A stretch of DNA of 64,000 nt from Gigantopelta aegis (lineage: Eukaryota; Mollusca; Gastropoda; Neomphalida; Peltospiridae), in NCBI RefSeq assembly GCF_016097555.1, contig NC_054703.1:21263885-21327884 (forward strand). The letters run 5' to 3'. This document shows, in pieces, positions 24,036 to 35,831 of this stretch. Each line of letters starts with the position of its first letter. The first letter of the stretch is position 1. The position numbers and the translations under genes were made by a program. Under the pieces are notes generated by a model that searched no databases, had not been told where the DNA came from, and worked only from the letters and a program-made list of their open reading frames with translations.

Positions 24036-24353
24036 TTATTTAGACGTTACGAATCTACTGATTACATTCGATTGATTAAAATCCACGTCTGCTTCTCACG
24101 TGGGTTTAGGCACGTCTTGGATCCAGACAAGGAGGGGAGGGGAGGGGTGGGTGGGTAGTGTCAATATTGTTGGATACAATATCAATACTTTGACCAGAGC
24201 TCTAGGGCTCAAGCAAGCTGTTGGGGAAAGTCAGACCATGGGATTAATCGAATTAATCGCTCCTCAGTAAAAAAAGTCACAGTTTCCATAAACTTGGTAT
24301 GAGACACAGATCGACGCGCACTGAGACAAACTCTCGGCGGCATATCTGCAAAT

Positions 24354-24575
24354 AACCGGCCTCGTGGGTAGGTACTGGGTTCGCCTCTTGGTACCGACTC
24401 CCATCCAGAGAGAGTTTAAGGACTCATTGGGTAGGTGTGAGACCACTTCACCAACTTCTCTCTCAGTAACCACCAACAACTAACCGCTATCCCTATGTTG
24501 TGCACAGACAGCCCTTATAGCTAAGGTGTGTGTGCCCAGGACAGCGTGCTTGAACCTTATTTGGATCAGTCTGCA
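24354..24575 (+). mobile_element. SINE, head H3 family (C), truncated head
   Basis: accggcctcgtgggtaggta, B-box-like gggttcgcctcttggtacc, then the tail with cagacagcccttatagct and gacagcgtgcttgaacctta. Other copies are at 33022, 50745, 51470 and 59985. Confidence 0.85.
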
Positions 24576-25047
24576 AATAAATCGACGCCACCGGTGGACT
24601 CGTTAGGTTGTTCACGTCCTATCCAGTGCCCAGTGACTGATATATCAGTGGCCGTGGTATAACAAAATAACATAACAACACCCGCCCCAAAAAGACCCAA
24701 AACAAACAAAGTAATATAACAAAATATCCCCCCTCCAAACCCCCCCCCACACACCCCAAAACAAAACCCCACCCCCCAAAAAACACCCCAAAAACAACAA
24801 CCTCAAAAACCACAACCACACAACCCCCCCCACCCCCCCCCCCCCCCCCCCCCCCCCCCAACAAACCAAAAAAAACAAATAAACAACAACCCCAGCAACA
24901 CTAACAACATTAATTCATATCCTTGGACTATAGTTCATAAAAAATGTTATCCATTTTTAGAAGCGGGGCGTTACTCCACTTCTTAATTATTATTATATAT
25001 ATTATTATTAAAATATTTTTTCAATGATAATCGTTTATCATACGGCA
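24576..25047. other. Low-complexity C/A-rich stretch
   Basis: aacaaaacccc-type sequence from about 24660 to 24900 with a C run of about 30. Glycine-rich reverse frames here are artefacts. Nothing else recognised. Confidence 0.7.
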
Positions 25048-25352
25048 CAGGGGCGGGACGTAGACCAGTGGTAAAGCGTTTGCTTGATGCGTGGTCGGTT
25101 TGAGATCGATCCCCGTCGGTGGGCCCATTGGGCTATTTCTCGTTCCAACCAGTGCACCACGACTGCGATGTCAAAGGCCATGGTATGTGCTATCCTGGTT
25201 GTGGAATGGTGCATATAATAGATCCTTTGCTGCTAATGGAAACGAATTGTAGGCAGATTTCCTCTCTAAGACTATATGCCAGAATAACCAAATGTTTGAC
25301 ATTCAATAGCTGGTGATTAATAATCAAGGTGCTCTAGTGGTGTCGTTAAACA
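25048..25352 (+). mobile_element. SINE, H1 + T2, full length
   Basis: ggggcgggacgtagaccagt (A-box region), gagatcgatccccgtcggtg (B-box region), core (atggtgcatataatagatcc), and a T2 tail to gtggtgtcgttaaac. Its distal half is the first unit of the following array. Confidence 0.93.
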
Positions 25353-26420
25353 TTGCTGCTAATGGAAACAAATTGTAGGCAGATTTCCTCTCTAAGACGA
25401 TATGCCAGAATAACCAAATGTTTGACATTCAATAGCTGGTGATTAATAATAAAGGTGCTCTAGTGGTGTCGTTAAACATTGCTGCTAATGGAAACGAATT
25501 GTAGGCAGATTTCCTCTCTAAGACTATATGCCAGAATAACCAAATGTTTGACATTCAATAGCTGGTGATTAATAATCAAGGTGCTCTAGTGGTGTCGTTA
25601 AACATTGCTGCTAATGGAAACAAATTGTAGCAGATTTCCTCTCTAAGACTATATGCCAGAATGTTTGACATTCAGTAGCTGGTGATTAATAATCAAGGTG
25701 CTCTAGTGGTGTCGTTAAACATTGCTGCTAATGGAAACAAATTGTAGCAGATTTCCTCTCTAAGACTATATGCCAGAATGTTTGACATTCAGTAGCTGGT
25801 GATTAATAATCAAGGTGCTCTAGTGGTGTCGTTAAACATTGCTGCTAATGGAAACAAATTGTAGCAGATTTCCTCTCTAAGACTATATGCCAGAATGTTT
25901 GACATTCAGTAGCTGGTGATTAATAATCAAGGTGCTCTAGTGGTGTCGTTAAACATTGCTGCTAATGGAAACAAATTGTAGCAGATTTCCTCTCTAAGAT
26001 TATATGCCAGAATAACCAAATGTTTGACATTCAGTAGCTGGTGATTAATAATCAAGGTGCTCTAGTGGTGTCGTTAAACATTGCTGCTAATGGAAACAAA
26101 TTGTAGGCAGATTTCCTCTCTAAGACTATATGCCAGAATAACCAAATGTTTGACATTCAGTAGCTGGTGATTAATAATCAAGGTGCTCTAGTGGTGTCGT
26201 TAAACACTGCTGCTAATGGAAACAAATTGTAGCAGATTTCCTCTCTAAGACTATATGCCAGAATGTTTGACATTCAGTAGCTGGTGATTAATAATCAAGG
26301 TGCTCTAGTGGTGTCGTTAAACATTGCTGCTAATGGAAACAAATTGTAGCAGATTTCCTCTCTAAGACTATATGCCAGAATGTTTGACATTCAGTAGCTG
26401 GTGATTAATAATCAAGGTGC
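25226..26420 (+). repeat. 117/126-bp satellite made of the SINE T2 tail
   Basis: About ten head-to-tail copies of gctgctaatggaaac ... gtgtcgttaaacatt. Unit starts are at 25352, 25478, 25604, 25721, 25838, 25955, 26080, 26206 and 26323, giving spacings of 126 or 117 bp (one of 125). The short form lacks aaccaaa-type bases and one g. The array ends in the ordinary SINE terminus (caaaacaaacaaaacaaact), so it grew inside a SINE. Confidence 0.95.
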
Positions 26421-26486
26421 AAAACAAACAAAACAAACTTGAACTTTTTGTTTATCATAAGACACAAAAATGGAGGACAATGTAGG

Positions 26487-26770
26487 AAACACGTACCCAG
26501 TGGTAGAGCGCTCGCTTGATGCGTGGTCGGTTTGGGATCGATCCCCATCGGTGGGTCCATTGTGGTTCCAGCCAGTGCACCACGACTGGTATATCAAAGG
26601 CCGTGGTATGTACTAGCCCGTCTGTGGGATGGTGCATATAAAAGATCCCTTGCTGCTTATCGAAAAGAGTAGCCCATAAAGTGGCGACAACGGGTTTCCT
26701 CCCTCAATATCTGTGTGGTCCTTAACCATATGTCCGACGCCATATAACCGTAATTAAAATGTGTTGAGCT
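26487..26770 (+). mobile_element. SINE, H1 + T1
   Basis: Head from acgtacccagtggtagagcg, gggatcgatccccatcggtg, core, and a T1 tail to aaaatgtgttgag. Confidence 0.9.
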
Positions 26771-26880
26771 GAAACAAAAGGGTCGTTTGTCTATGGAAAC
26801 CTCCGTACATTTTAAATTACGACTATTTGGTGTCTAACAAATGGTTCTATGAAGTTATTTCGATAATGTGGCCACATAGG

Positions 26881-27270
26881 TTAAAGAGACATTCCTGAGT
26901 TTGCTCCATTGTAAGATGTTTTCGACTAATAAAATATTTGTACGATTAAACTTACACATTAAATATATTTTCTTGTTTAGAATATCAGTGTTTGTATATT
27001 CAGTGTGTTTTTGGTTGTCTTAATATTTGTAAGAAGCCCAAACTGGATTTTGTCTTCAAATAATTTCGTACGTACGAAAAAATCTTTTTTAGGATATAAA
27101 ATGAAATTTAACCTGGTACAAATATTAAAACAATTAGAAACACGTTTAATATACAGCGACTTATATTTTATGCATAAAAATATATTTGATATGTAATTAC
27201 AGTCGTCAAAATGTCTCTGTTAGTCGATAACATCTTAAAAATTGCAGCAAACTCGGGAATGTCCCTTTAA
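26881..27270. mobile_element. MITE with TTAA ends
   Basis: ttaaagagacattcctgagt at the left is mirrored by the reverse complement at 27221-27270. The inverted ends extend about 50 nt with few mismatches, and TTAA is at both boundaries. The interior is AT-rich with a 63-codon ORF of no known type. TTAA duplications are typical of piggyBac and Kolobok groups; the class is inference. Confidence 0.8.
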
Positions 27271-27279
27271 CGGTAAATT

Positions 27280-27440
27280 AGCAAGGGACTTTGATATGCA
27301 CTTTCCTACAGAAAGGATAGTACATACCACACTATTTGGCATATCAGACGTGGGGAACTGGTTGGGATGGGAAGCAACCGGAGTCCATTGAGCGCGATCG
27401 AACCCACGACCCACTGTTCCTCAGGAGATGACTCAGCTAA
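27280..27440 (-). mobile_element. SINE-related fragment with variant head
   Basis: A core (agcaagggactttgatatgc) is joined to a different head (gcgatcgaacccacgaccca) not seen in the H1-H3 copies. A similar variant is at about 30190-30340. Confidence 0.6.
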
Positions 27441-27486
27441 ATACAAATTTTCTCAGAACTGAAAATAATCGCCGTTAACGAAAGTT

Positions 27487-27805
27487 AAAGTTAAATTTGT
27501 TATGTTTAAACACCACCCCTAGATCACACTGATTTATTAATCATCGGCTATTGTATGTCAAACATTTATTAATTTTGACATATAGTTTTAAAGAGGAAAC
27601 CTGCTACATTTTTCCATTAGCAGCTAGAGATCTTTTATGTGCACCATCCTACAGACAAGATAGCACATACCACGACTTTGATAAACCAGTCGTGGTTCAC
27701 TGGCTGCAACGGGAAATAGTCCAATGGATCCACCGACGGGGATCGATCCCAGACCGACTGCGCATCAAGCGAGCGTTTTACCACTGGGCTACGTGACGCT
27801 TACTG
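27487..27805 (-). mobile_element. SINE, H1 + T2
   Basis: T2 tail, core and H1 head (gggatcgatcccagaccgac ... ctgggctacgtgacgc). Confidence 0.9.
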
Positions 27806-28012
27806 ACTCAGCCGAATATAACTATGCTGAGAACTGGAAATAATTGCCGTTAACAAGAACATGGTTATATATACAATGAATATTAATTTTTTTAAATATC
27901 ACCTGCAATCAGCTGGTATATCAAATGAAAAGGATACCATATATTGAGATGACGTCAGCTAACGTTTTACCTACGCCATAATAATATTATAGTATTACAC
28001 ATAGTAAAGACG

Positions 28013-28318
28013 TTGGTTTGTTTAACGACACCACTTGAGCACATTGATTTATCAATCATCGGCTATTGGATGCCAAACATTTGGTAATTTTGACATATAG
28101 TCTCAGAGAGGAAACCTGCTACATTTTTCCATTAGTAGCAAGGGATCTTTTATGTGCACCATCCCACAGACAGAATAACACATACCACAACCTTATATAT
28201 ATCAGTCTTAGTTCATTGGCTGGAACGAGAAATAGCCCAAACGGGCCAACCAAAGGGGATCAATCCCAAACCGACCACACATCAAGCGAGCGCTTTACCA
28301 CTGGACTACGTTCCGCCA
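28013..28318 (-). mobile_element. SINE, H1 + T2
   Basis: Complete head-core-tail order, ending ctggactacgttccgcc. An A-rich tract follows at 28320-28375. Confidence 0.9.
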
Positions 28319-28389
28319 CATAAAAAAAAAGAAAAAAGAAAAAAAAGAAAGAAAAAAAAAAGAAGAAGAAAAAGACAATGTAGCGAGCG

Positions 28390-28522
28390 ACAGCGGCCTT
28401 TGTTAAACCAGTCTTGGTTCATTGGCTGGAACGAGAAATAGCCCGATGGGCCCATCGACGGGTATCGATCCCAGACCGACCGCGCTTCAGGATGACGCTT
28501 TACCACTGGACTACGTCACACC
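28390..28522 (-). mobile_element. SINE head-side fragment
   Basis: From ggcctttgttaaaccagtct to ctacgtcacaccc; the tail is missing. Confidence 0.8.
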
Positions 28523-28544
28523 CTTAGCCGTTAACAAGCACCTG

Positions 28545-28850
28545 GGCAGCGAACATTTCGCTAACGTTCGTGAACTATTTGATTGGTTCCCGACGTGGCC
28601 ATTTGGTTTAACGTGAAGCTGAGTGTCAGCGACAAGCGGTTGACTGAACTTACCTCTAGTTATTAATAAAGCAATGTCACCTGCAATCAGCAGGTATATC
28701 AAATGTAAATGACAATATGTAACACCATGTAATGAGATGACGTCAGCTGATGTCATATCTCTGTTATAATTATAATATATTGCCACATATTACAAACGTG
28801 ACAAACCTGTCAATTCGTTATTATTATGGTGTATTTGGTAGTCCATTTTA
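28545..28850. repeat. Fragment of the 19-kb dispersed repeat plus unassigned sequence
   Basis: 28550-28650 is an inverted relative of 19165-19230. The block tcacctgcaatcagc-ggtatatcaaatg at 28678 also occurs at 27900, another small local duplication. Confidence 0.5.
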
Positions 28851-28862
28851 CGAAATTATGTT

Positions 28863-29097
28863 AGTTTTGACATATAGTCTTAGAGAGGAAACCCGCTACA
28901 TTTTTTTTTATTTGTAGCAAGGGATCTTTTATATGCACCATCCCATAGACAGAAGAGCACATACTATGGCCTTTGATGTACCAGTCGTGGTGCACTGACT
29001 GGAGCGAGAAATAGCCCAATGGGGCCCACCGACGGGGGTCGATCCCAAACCGGCCGCGCATCAAGTAAGCGCTTTACCACTGGACTACATCCCGCTC
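28863..29097 (-). mobile_element. SINE, H1 + T2, tail truncated
   Basis: gacatatagtcttagagagg through core to ctggactacatcccgctcc. Together with its right flank it is duplicated at 61500-61850. Confidence 0.88.
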
Positions 29098-29405
29098 CAA
29101 AGAAGAAAGATAATACCATCATGAAGACTACAGTGTAAGAGCTATGTAAGACCATCACGTTTTAGAAATTGAATTTAAATGCAGAATTGCGTAATAGGAT
29201 ATGTCATATACCGCGCACCAACCGAGCGCTTTACCACTGGAATAAATCCGGCTCCAAAGAAGAAAGATAATACCTACATGTACACTACAGTGTAAGAGCC
29301 ATGTAAGACCATCACGTTTTAGAAATTGAATTTAAATGCAGAATTGCGTAATAGGATATGTCATATACCGCGCACCAACCGAGCGCTTTACCACTGGGCT
29401 ACGTC
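29098..29405. repeat. Tandem duplication of SINE flank plus head piece
   Basis: aagaagaaagataatacc ... ccgagcgctttaccactgg occurs at about 29099-29238 and again at about 29257-29397. A third version follows the SINE at 61735. Confidence 0.85.
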
Positions 29406-29463
29406 AGTGGTAAGACATGTTTTATTTAACGACGCATTCAACATATTTTATTTACAGTTATAT

Positions 29464-29696
29464 TGCGTCGGGCCCCTTCAGTGGGCCCATTGGACTATTT
29501 CAAAGGCTCTTTTATATTAAAGGGCGTGGTATGTGCTATCCTGTCTGTTGGATGGTGCATATACAAGTTCCCTTACTACTAATACAACAATGTAGCGGAT
29601 TTCCTGTTTAAGACTACATTTCAGAATGACCACTGCAATTTGCCTATCATTAATAAATCAATGAACTCTAGTGGCGTCGTTAAACAAAACAAACTT
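29464..29696 (+). mobile_element. SINE, core + T2
   Basis: ttcagtgggcccattggact, core (gatggtgcatatacaagttc), and a tail ending gtggcgtcgttaaacaaaac. The region 29405-29463 holds a T1 fragment (catgttttatttaacgacgc) in the opposite sense. Confidence 0.8.
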
Positions 29697-29747
29697 TAAC
29701 TATTCCAGACTGATTTGTGGAATCTGGTTACTCACCGGTTACATAAA

Positions 29748-30045
29748 AGCGCTCGCTCGATGCGCGGTCGGTGTGGGATCGATCCCCGTCGGTGGGCCCA
29801 TTGGGCTATTTCTCGTTCCAGCCAGTGCACCACAACTGGTATATCAAAGGCCGTGGTATGTACTACCCTGTCTGTGGGATGGTGCATATAAAAGACCCCT
29901 TGCTGCTAATCGAAAAAGAGTAGCCCCATGATGTGGCCACAGCGGGTTTCTTCTCTCAATATCTGTGTGGTCCTTAACCATATGTCTGACGCCATATAAC
30001 CGTAAACAAAATGTATTGAGTGCGTTGTTAAATAAAACATATATT
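29748..30045 (+). mobile_element. SINE, H1 + T1
   Basis: The head lacks its first bases. gggatcgatccccgtcggtg, core and T1 tail are present. Confidence 0.9.
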
Positions 30046-30189
30046 AAATATAATTCACATCACTGAACAGTTGGTTACATAAGCAAAAATCACTTGAATG
30101 GACAACTGGTTACATACAGTTTTGAAATATTGTGCTGTATCTAACACGTTATAGTTTTTCGACATTCAGTAGATAAAGAGAGACCAGAT

Positions 30190-30340
30190 AGAAAACTCCT
30201 GCCGCTGTATCCGATAAACAGGACAATGCATACCAAAACCGTTGATGTACTATCGTGGGGCACTGGCTGAGACGGGGGAAAGAACAGAGTACACCAAGGG
30301 CGATCGAACCAACAACCTATCGCATCATAAGCGAACATTG
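30190..30340 (-). mobile_element. SINE-related fragment with variant head
   Basis: Same arrangement as 27280-27440 (gataaacaggacaatgcata ... gcgatcgaaccaacaacc). Confidence 0.5.
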
Positions 30341-30860
30341 AATAATAATAAAAGTATGTAGCTAACCCACTCACCTCTTGTTCTGTGTGGCCAGCAAAAT
30401 GTGTCAACGCCACGGCTTTCCTGTCCTAACAGCCACACAGCGCTTCCAACACCAATAAATACAGACTATTATTAAAAGTCGGCTGTTCCCAGGGCGAAAG
30501 CGTTGCTAGGAAACGTCAGCTGGCACGGAACTGCCCTTTACAAGACCGTTGCTTTAGCTGCTGGACTACTGTACGTAATACTATGGGGAACAGCGGAACA
30601 AAATATTGGCACTCAGTATTGATTTGAAGACGCCGAGAAGGCGCAAGAGAAAAACAAAGCCACCCACACCAGTCTATAATCCATTTCATAAAACTCACAG
30701 CGTATTTCAAAGTAGGATCTCGGTAAACGAGAGATGCCAGTGGCATCGTAAAAAGAAAAGAAATATTAATTTTGTTTAACAGCATGTCAGCATATTTTAA
30801 ACAATGGGTGTTTAATATTAATGGTTATTTTGAAATAGAGAGAGGAAGAGGGTGAGATAG
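30341..30860. other. Intergenic, nothing recognised
   Basis: ORFs of about 90 codons on the minus strand have no motif. I see no splice-supported exon. Confidence 0.35.
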
Positions 30861-30870
30861 ATAGATAGAT

Positions 30871-30877
<7 letters not shown>

Positions 30878-30962
<85 letters not shown>
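30878..30962. repeat. (GA)n microsatellite
   Basis: A gata stretch (30857-30873) and a pure ga tract adjoin the 35-bp array. Confidence 0.97.
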
Positions 30963-30964
<2 letters not shown>

Positions 30965-32010
30965 GTACGGCTGTCACGGTGACCAGTACCATCTGAGGTG
31001 TACGGCTGTCACGATGCCCAGTACCATCTGAGGTGTACAGCTGTCACGGTACCCAGTACCATCTGAGGTGTACGGCTGTCACGGTGACCAGTACCATCTG
31101 AGGTATACGGCTGTCACGATGACCAATACCATCTGAGGTGTACGGCTGTCACTGTGCCAAATCCCATCTGAGGTGTACGACTGTCACGGTGCCAAATCCC
31201 ATCTGAGGTGTACGGCTGTCATGGTGACCAGTCTCATCTGAGGTGTACGGCTGTCACGGTGCCAAATCCTATTTGAGGTGTACGGCTGTCACGGTGCCAA
31301 ATCCTATCTGAGGTGTACAGCTGTCACGGTGACCAGTCCCATCTGAGGTGTACGGCTGTCACGATGACCTTTCCCATCACTGGTGTACGGCTGTCACGGT
31401 GACCTGTTCCATCCCTGGTGTACGGCTGTCACGGTGATCAGTCCCATCTGAGGTGTACGACTGTCACGGTGACCAGTCCCATCTCAGGTGTACGACTGTC
31501 ACGGTTACCAGTTCCATCTCAGGTGTACGACTGTCACGGTTACCAGTCCCATCTCAGGTGTACGACTTTCACTGTGACCAGTTCCATCTCAGGTGTACGA
31601 CTGTCACGGTGACCAGTCCCATCTCAGGTGTACGACTGTCACGGTTACCAGTTCCATCTCAGGTGCACGACTGTCACGGTTACCAGTCCCATCTCAGGTG
31701 TACGACTTTCACTGTGACCAGTTCCATCTCAGGTGTACGACTGTCACGGTTACCAGTCCCATTCAGGTGTACGACTTTCACTGTGACCAGTTCCATCTGA
31801 GGTGTACGACTGTCACGGTGACCAGTCCCATCTCAGGTGTACGACTGTCACGGTTACCAGTCCCATCTCAGATGTACGACTGTCACGGTTACCAGTCCCA
31901 TCTCAGGTGTACGACTTTCACTGTGACCAGTTCCATCTCAGGTGTACGACTGTCACGGTTACCAGTCCCATCTCAGGTGTACGACTTTCACGGTGACCAG
32001 ACCGTCTGGT
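30963..32010. repeat. 35-bp minisatellite, about 30 units
   Basis: The unit is ggtgtacggctgtcacggt followed by gaccagtcccatctga, with regional variants (accagtacc, caaatccc, cagtcccatctca). The unit is not a multiple of three, yet frames stay open for 64-151 codons because the unit lacks stops in all three phases. No relation to the local SINEs is seen. Confidence 0.95.
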
Positions 32011-32156
32011 GTTGTACATACCTTAATGTTTCGCTCATCCCGGGGTAGCGGACTATACGTTTGTCACGTGACAGCACGTTAAAGATACGAGACAGCATAT
32101 ACCCAGCGCTCAGACTAGTATAACTTACAGTAACGTACAGTACACACTAGAAGAAA

Positions 32157-32408
32157 AGAAGGAAATGCTTTATTTAACGACGCACTCAATACATTTTATT
32201 TACGGTTATATGGCGTCGGACATATGGTTAAGGACCTTACAGATATAGAGAGAGGTAACCCACTGTTGCGACTCCATGGGCTACTCTTTTCGATTAGCAG
32301 CAAGGGATATTTTATATGCAACATCCCACAGACAGGATAGTACATACTACAGCCTTTGTTACACCAGTTGTGGAGCACTGGCTGGAACGAGAAATAGTCC
32401 AATGGGTA
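32157..32408 (-). mobile_element. SINE, T1 tail and core, head missing
   Basis: Runs from the T1 end to cgagaaatagtccaatggg, then stops before the H1 head. Confidence 0.9.
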
Positions 32409-32662
32409 GTATCCGTTAGAAAACAACAACACTAGCAAGTAATAGATTACGACTAATTTATTTATTATAAAATAATCATAATCATAATTAATATAACCCA
32501 TGTCTTCTAATGACACAAATGTAAGTAATGGGTTTAACAGTGTTATGATACTGAATACAACCGCAGTTAAACATAGGTGGTTGGCTTCCTAATTAAACTC
32601 TTAGTTAAGGTATACTAACTCAGTATATTACTTAGTTTTTAAGCTTAAGTAGTTACCACCAA

Positions 32663-32985
32663 TTAAAGGGACCAACCCTAGTTTTTAAACACTAAGGCAT
32701 ATTTTTCACTATTAGAGCCGTTTGTGATCACTGAAATCAAACATTGCTTATATTTTTTGTTTAGAATATCCATTTATGTACAACCGAAGTGGTTCATCTT
32801 GGTGTTTCTAACAGCACAAAATGCATTTTTCATAGTTTTAAAAATGCACGTGCGTCTCAGAAGTAAGGGCTATGGAATCGCGTTTTAGTCTTAACCAAAC
32901 TTAGTGTCCATTTTTTATGGGTTGAAACTAGACTCTAGGTGAAAAATATATGTCAGTGTTTAAAAACTAGGGTATGTCCCTTTAA
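32663..32985. mobile_element. MITE with TTAA ends (same family as 35423)
   Basis: ttaaagggaccaaccctagt and actagggtatgtccctttaa are inverted ends with TTAA at both boundaries. The interior is related to 35423-35831 (cattttt...gcacgtgcgtctcagaag). Confidence 0.85.
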
Positions 32986-33021
32986 CACTATGTAATCTCC
33001 AACAACCGTATACTTGACTAT

Positions 33022-33285
33022 TTCTATCTTTATTTCAACTTATTTTCGGGCTTATATCAAATTAAGGTTCAAACACGCTGTCCTGGGCAAACACCTCAGC
33101 TATCTGGTATGTATGTCCAGGACAGTGGTTACTTTGTTAGCGAGAGAGAAGAGGGTGTAGTGGCCTTACACCTACCCAATGAGCGCCTAAGAACTCGCGC
33201 TGGGTTGGTGCCGGTAACGGGCTGCGAACCCTGTACCTACCAGCTTGTAGTCCGATGGCTTAACGACTGCGCCACCCAGGCCGGT
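33022..33285 (-). mobile_element. SINE, H3 family (C)
   Basis: Minus strand: ccggcctgggtggcgcagtc, B-box-like gggttcgcagcccg, and a tail with gctgaggtgtttgcccagga ending at aaataaagat. Plus-strand ORFs here are artefacts. Confidence 0.88.
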
Positions 33286-34604
33286 TATTTTCTATCAACC
33301 TAAATGCATATTACGCAAACAATGACATTGAACACATAATTACCAGCTGTCCAGCGAAGAGAGACTGCCCTGAGTATAAATCACTCGGGCAAAACGACCA
33401 ATTCTATTCAATTCTTTATCTAACTTTGAGCTGTTACAGTTCATCAGTTGCACAAGTAAAATACAACATAGTATGTACATATCAAGTGGAAGGTGTAATA
33501 ACATTATTACAACACCGGAGAATGTAACAAATACAAAAATATATTCACAAAATACATTAAAGGACTCGCCCCTATGTGCCATTTATAATTGCACCACGTT
33601 TTTTAAAATACTTTACATATATATTTCCCCAAATTACATAATTCTTTAGTATTATTGCTGTTTAGCAGTTGTAGTAATTTTACCATATATGGGTGAACCC
33701 ATTAATACTATTATATATACAATGCTCTTAAATCGTTAGAGAAGGGGCAACATAAAATAAAATGAAACTCATCTTCTACTTCACCCATTTGACACAACAT
33801 ACATATTCTTTTAGACCAATCGGTGTTGCAATAGCGTCCAACCTCAATTGCTAAACTATGTGAAGATAGCTAAACTTTGTTATATATATATTTTTTTATA
33901 TAAAACTGGGAATGGCTTAATCATATATTTCTGTAAATATATCTCTTCTACTAGGTATTTATAGAGATATGAACATTTAGTAGATGTCTGTAGTATACCT
34001 GCAAGATCTTGTTTACCTTGATAAAAAACACTCTGCCTTATCATCAATAAATAAAAATCCATATTTGAATCCTGGTATAACCATACCTCATACAACCCTA
34101 AAGAAGATAACAATAGTATTGTTTAATATTACTTGCTCAGTTATTTTGTTTTCCACACTTGAATCATAGTTCATTGTATGCATTATACAATATACAAATG
34201 TTTGTATTCAATAATTTGAACCAGTATTTAACCATACGGAATTTACATACCAATGAAAGCGGGTATCTTCCTAGTTCAAAATATATCATAATATTAGTTG
34301 TTGATCTTTTAACTTTTAAAATAGCCTTGCAATTCTCAAGATGTAACTTTTCTACAGAGTTCGCTTTATAAACCCCCATATTTTACAACAATAATGCAGA
34401 ATACTAGCAACATATGTATCAAATAAAGAAAGAGATGTGCTAAAATTCAACATCAAGCTCCTAGTATTTATCTTAACAGTAAACATGGCTTTTTTCCCTT
34501 GATCAGTAATTAATTTAACCGCCTAACTAAATTTACCTTTATAATTAAAACAGAGACCCAGATAAGTAAACTGGTCTACATTATCAAGTAAAATACCGTT
34601 ATAA

Positions 34605-34983
34605 AGAAGTGTTTTATTTAACGACGCACTCAACACATTTTATTTACGGTTATATGGCGTCAGACATATGGTTAAGGACCACACAGATTTTGAGAGGAAA
34701 CCCACTGTCGCCACTACATGGGCTACTCTTCCGATTAGCAGCAAGGGATCTTTTATTTGCGCTTCCCACAGGCAGGATAGCACAAACCATGGCCTTTGTT
34801 GAACCAGTTATGGATCACTGGTCGGTGCAAGTGGTTTACACCTACCCATTGAGCCTTGCGGAGCACTCACTCAGGGTTTGGAATCGGTATCTGGATTAAA
34901 AATCCCATGCCTCGACTGGGATCCGAACCCAGTACCTACTAGCCTGTAGACCGATGGCCTGCCACGACGCCACCGAGGCCGGT
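34605..34983 (-). mobile_element. SINE, head H2 + tail T1 hybrid, 12-bp target duplication
   Basis: ataccgttataa flanks it (34593-34604 and 34984-34995). The paralogous LINE piece at about 37750-37775 keeps the empty site (ataccgttataatgccactt). The head is H2 (ccggcctcggtggcgtcg) and the tail is T1 (gacgcactcaacac), a combination also seen at 62270. Confidence 0.95.
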
Positions 34984-35422
34984 ATACCGTTATAATGCCA
35001 CTTCTCATTTTCTGTTATAATGCCTCTATTTCTAAAAATAACTATCTTCGTTTTTGTAGTATTTAAACTTAGGATCCACTTGGAATTATATTCATATAAT
35101 GTGTTTAACATCTTTTGAAGCCCCTCAAAACTTTTGGCAAAAATAACCATGTCGTCAGCATATAATAAAAGAAATAAACTTAAGTTCATGCTTAGGACAG
35201 GCATTCACAATAAATTCGTTTTCTAGATCACTAATATAGAATGAATACAAAATTGGTGACAAAATTCCCCCCTGCATTAAACCGACATTGTTATTAAAAA
35301 AGTCTGATCGACGTCTATTTATAGTAACACAACATTTCACGGACTGATACATGCCTTTTATAACCCTTAGACGTTTCCCTCTAATACCAAGTTTTGATAA
35401 TTTAATCCACAAGTTTAATGTA

Positions 35423-35831
35423 TTAAAGGGACAGACCCTAGTTTCAACCCATGAAAATGCACACTAAGTTTTGTTAAAGGGACAGACCCTAGTTTCAACC
35501 CATGAAAATGCACACTAAGTTTAGTTAATCCACAAACCTATAACACATATGGATAAAGTTACAATTGAGTGAAACATGGGACTGTGACTTTGAAACGCTG
35601 AAATACCCTCTAAAAATAGACTAAAACACGACTCCATAACTATTACTTCTCAGACGCACGTGCGTTTTTAATGCATTTTGTGATATTAAAAATACCAGGA
35701 TGACCAAAAACACTTCGAAATGTATAATCTAAACCATAAAATCTCAGTAAAGTATTAATTCAGTTATTTTAAACGGCTCTAATAGTAAAAACTATGACTT
35801 AGTGTTTCAAAACTAGGGTATGTCCCTTTAA
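35423..35831. mobile_element. MITE with TTAA target duplication inside LINE RT
   Basis: Inverted ends ttaaagggacagaccctagt and aactagggtatgtcccttta. The left end is tandemly duplicated (35423 and 35474, 51 bp apart). The LINE reading frame is continuous across a single TTAA once the insert is left out. Confidence 0.9.

Noticed and set aside
24566..24878. Glycine/valine-rich minus-strand ORFs
   Set aside because: Low-complexity C/A-rich DNA read in reverse.
30141..30785. Two minus-strand ORFs of about 90 codons
   Set aside because: No motif, no splice partners, and the first overlaps a SINE-related fragment.
31418..32048. Repeat-encoded ORFs of 64-151 codons
   Set aside because: Open in overlapping frames of a 35-bp minisatellite; no start context or domain.
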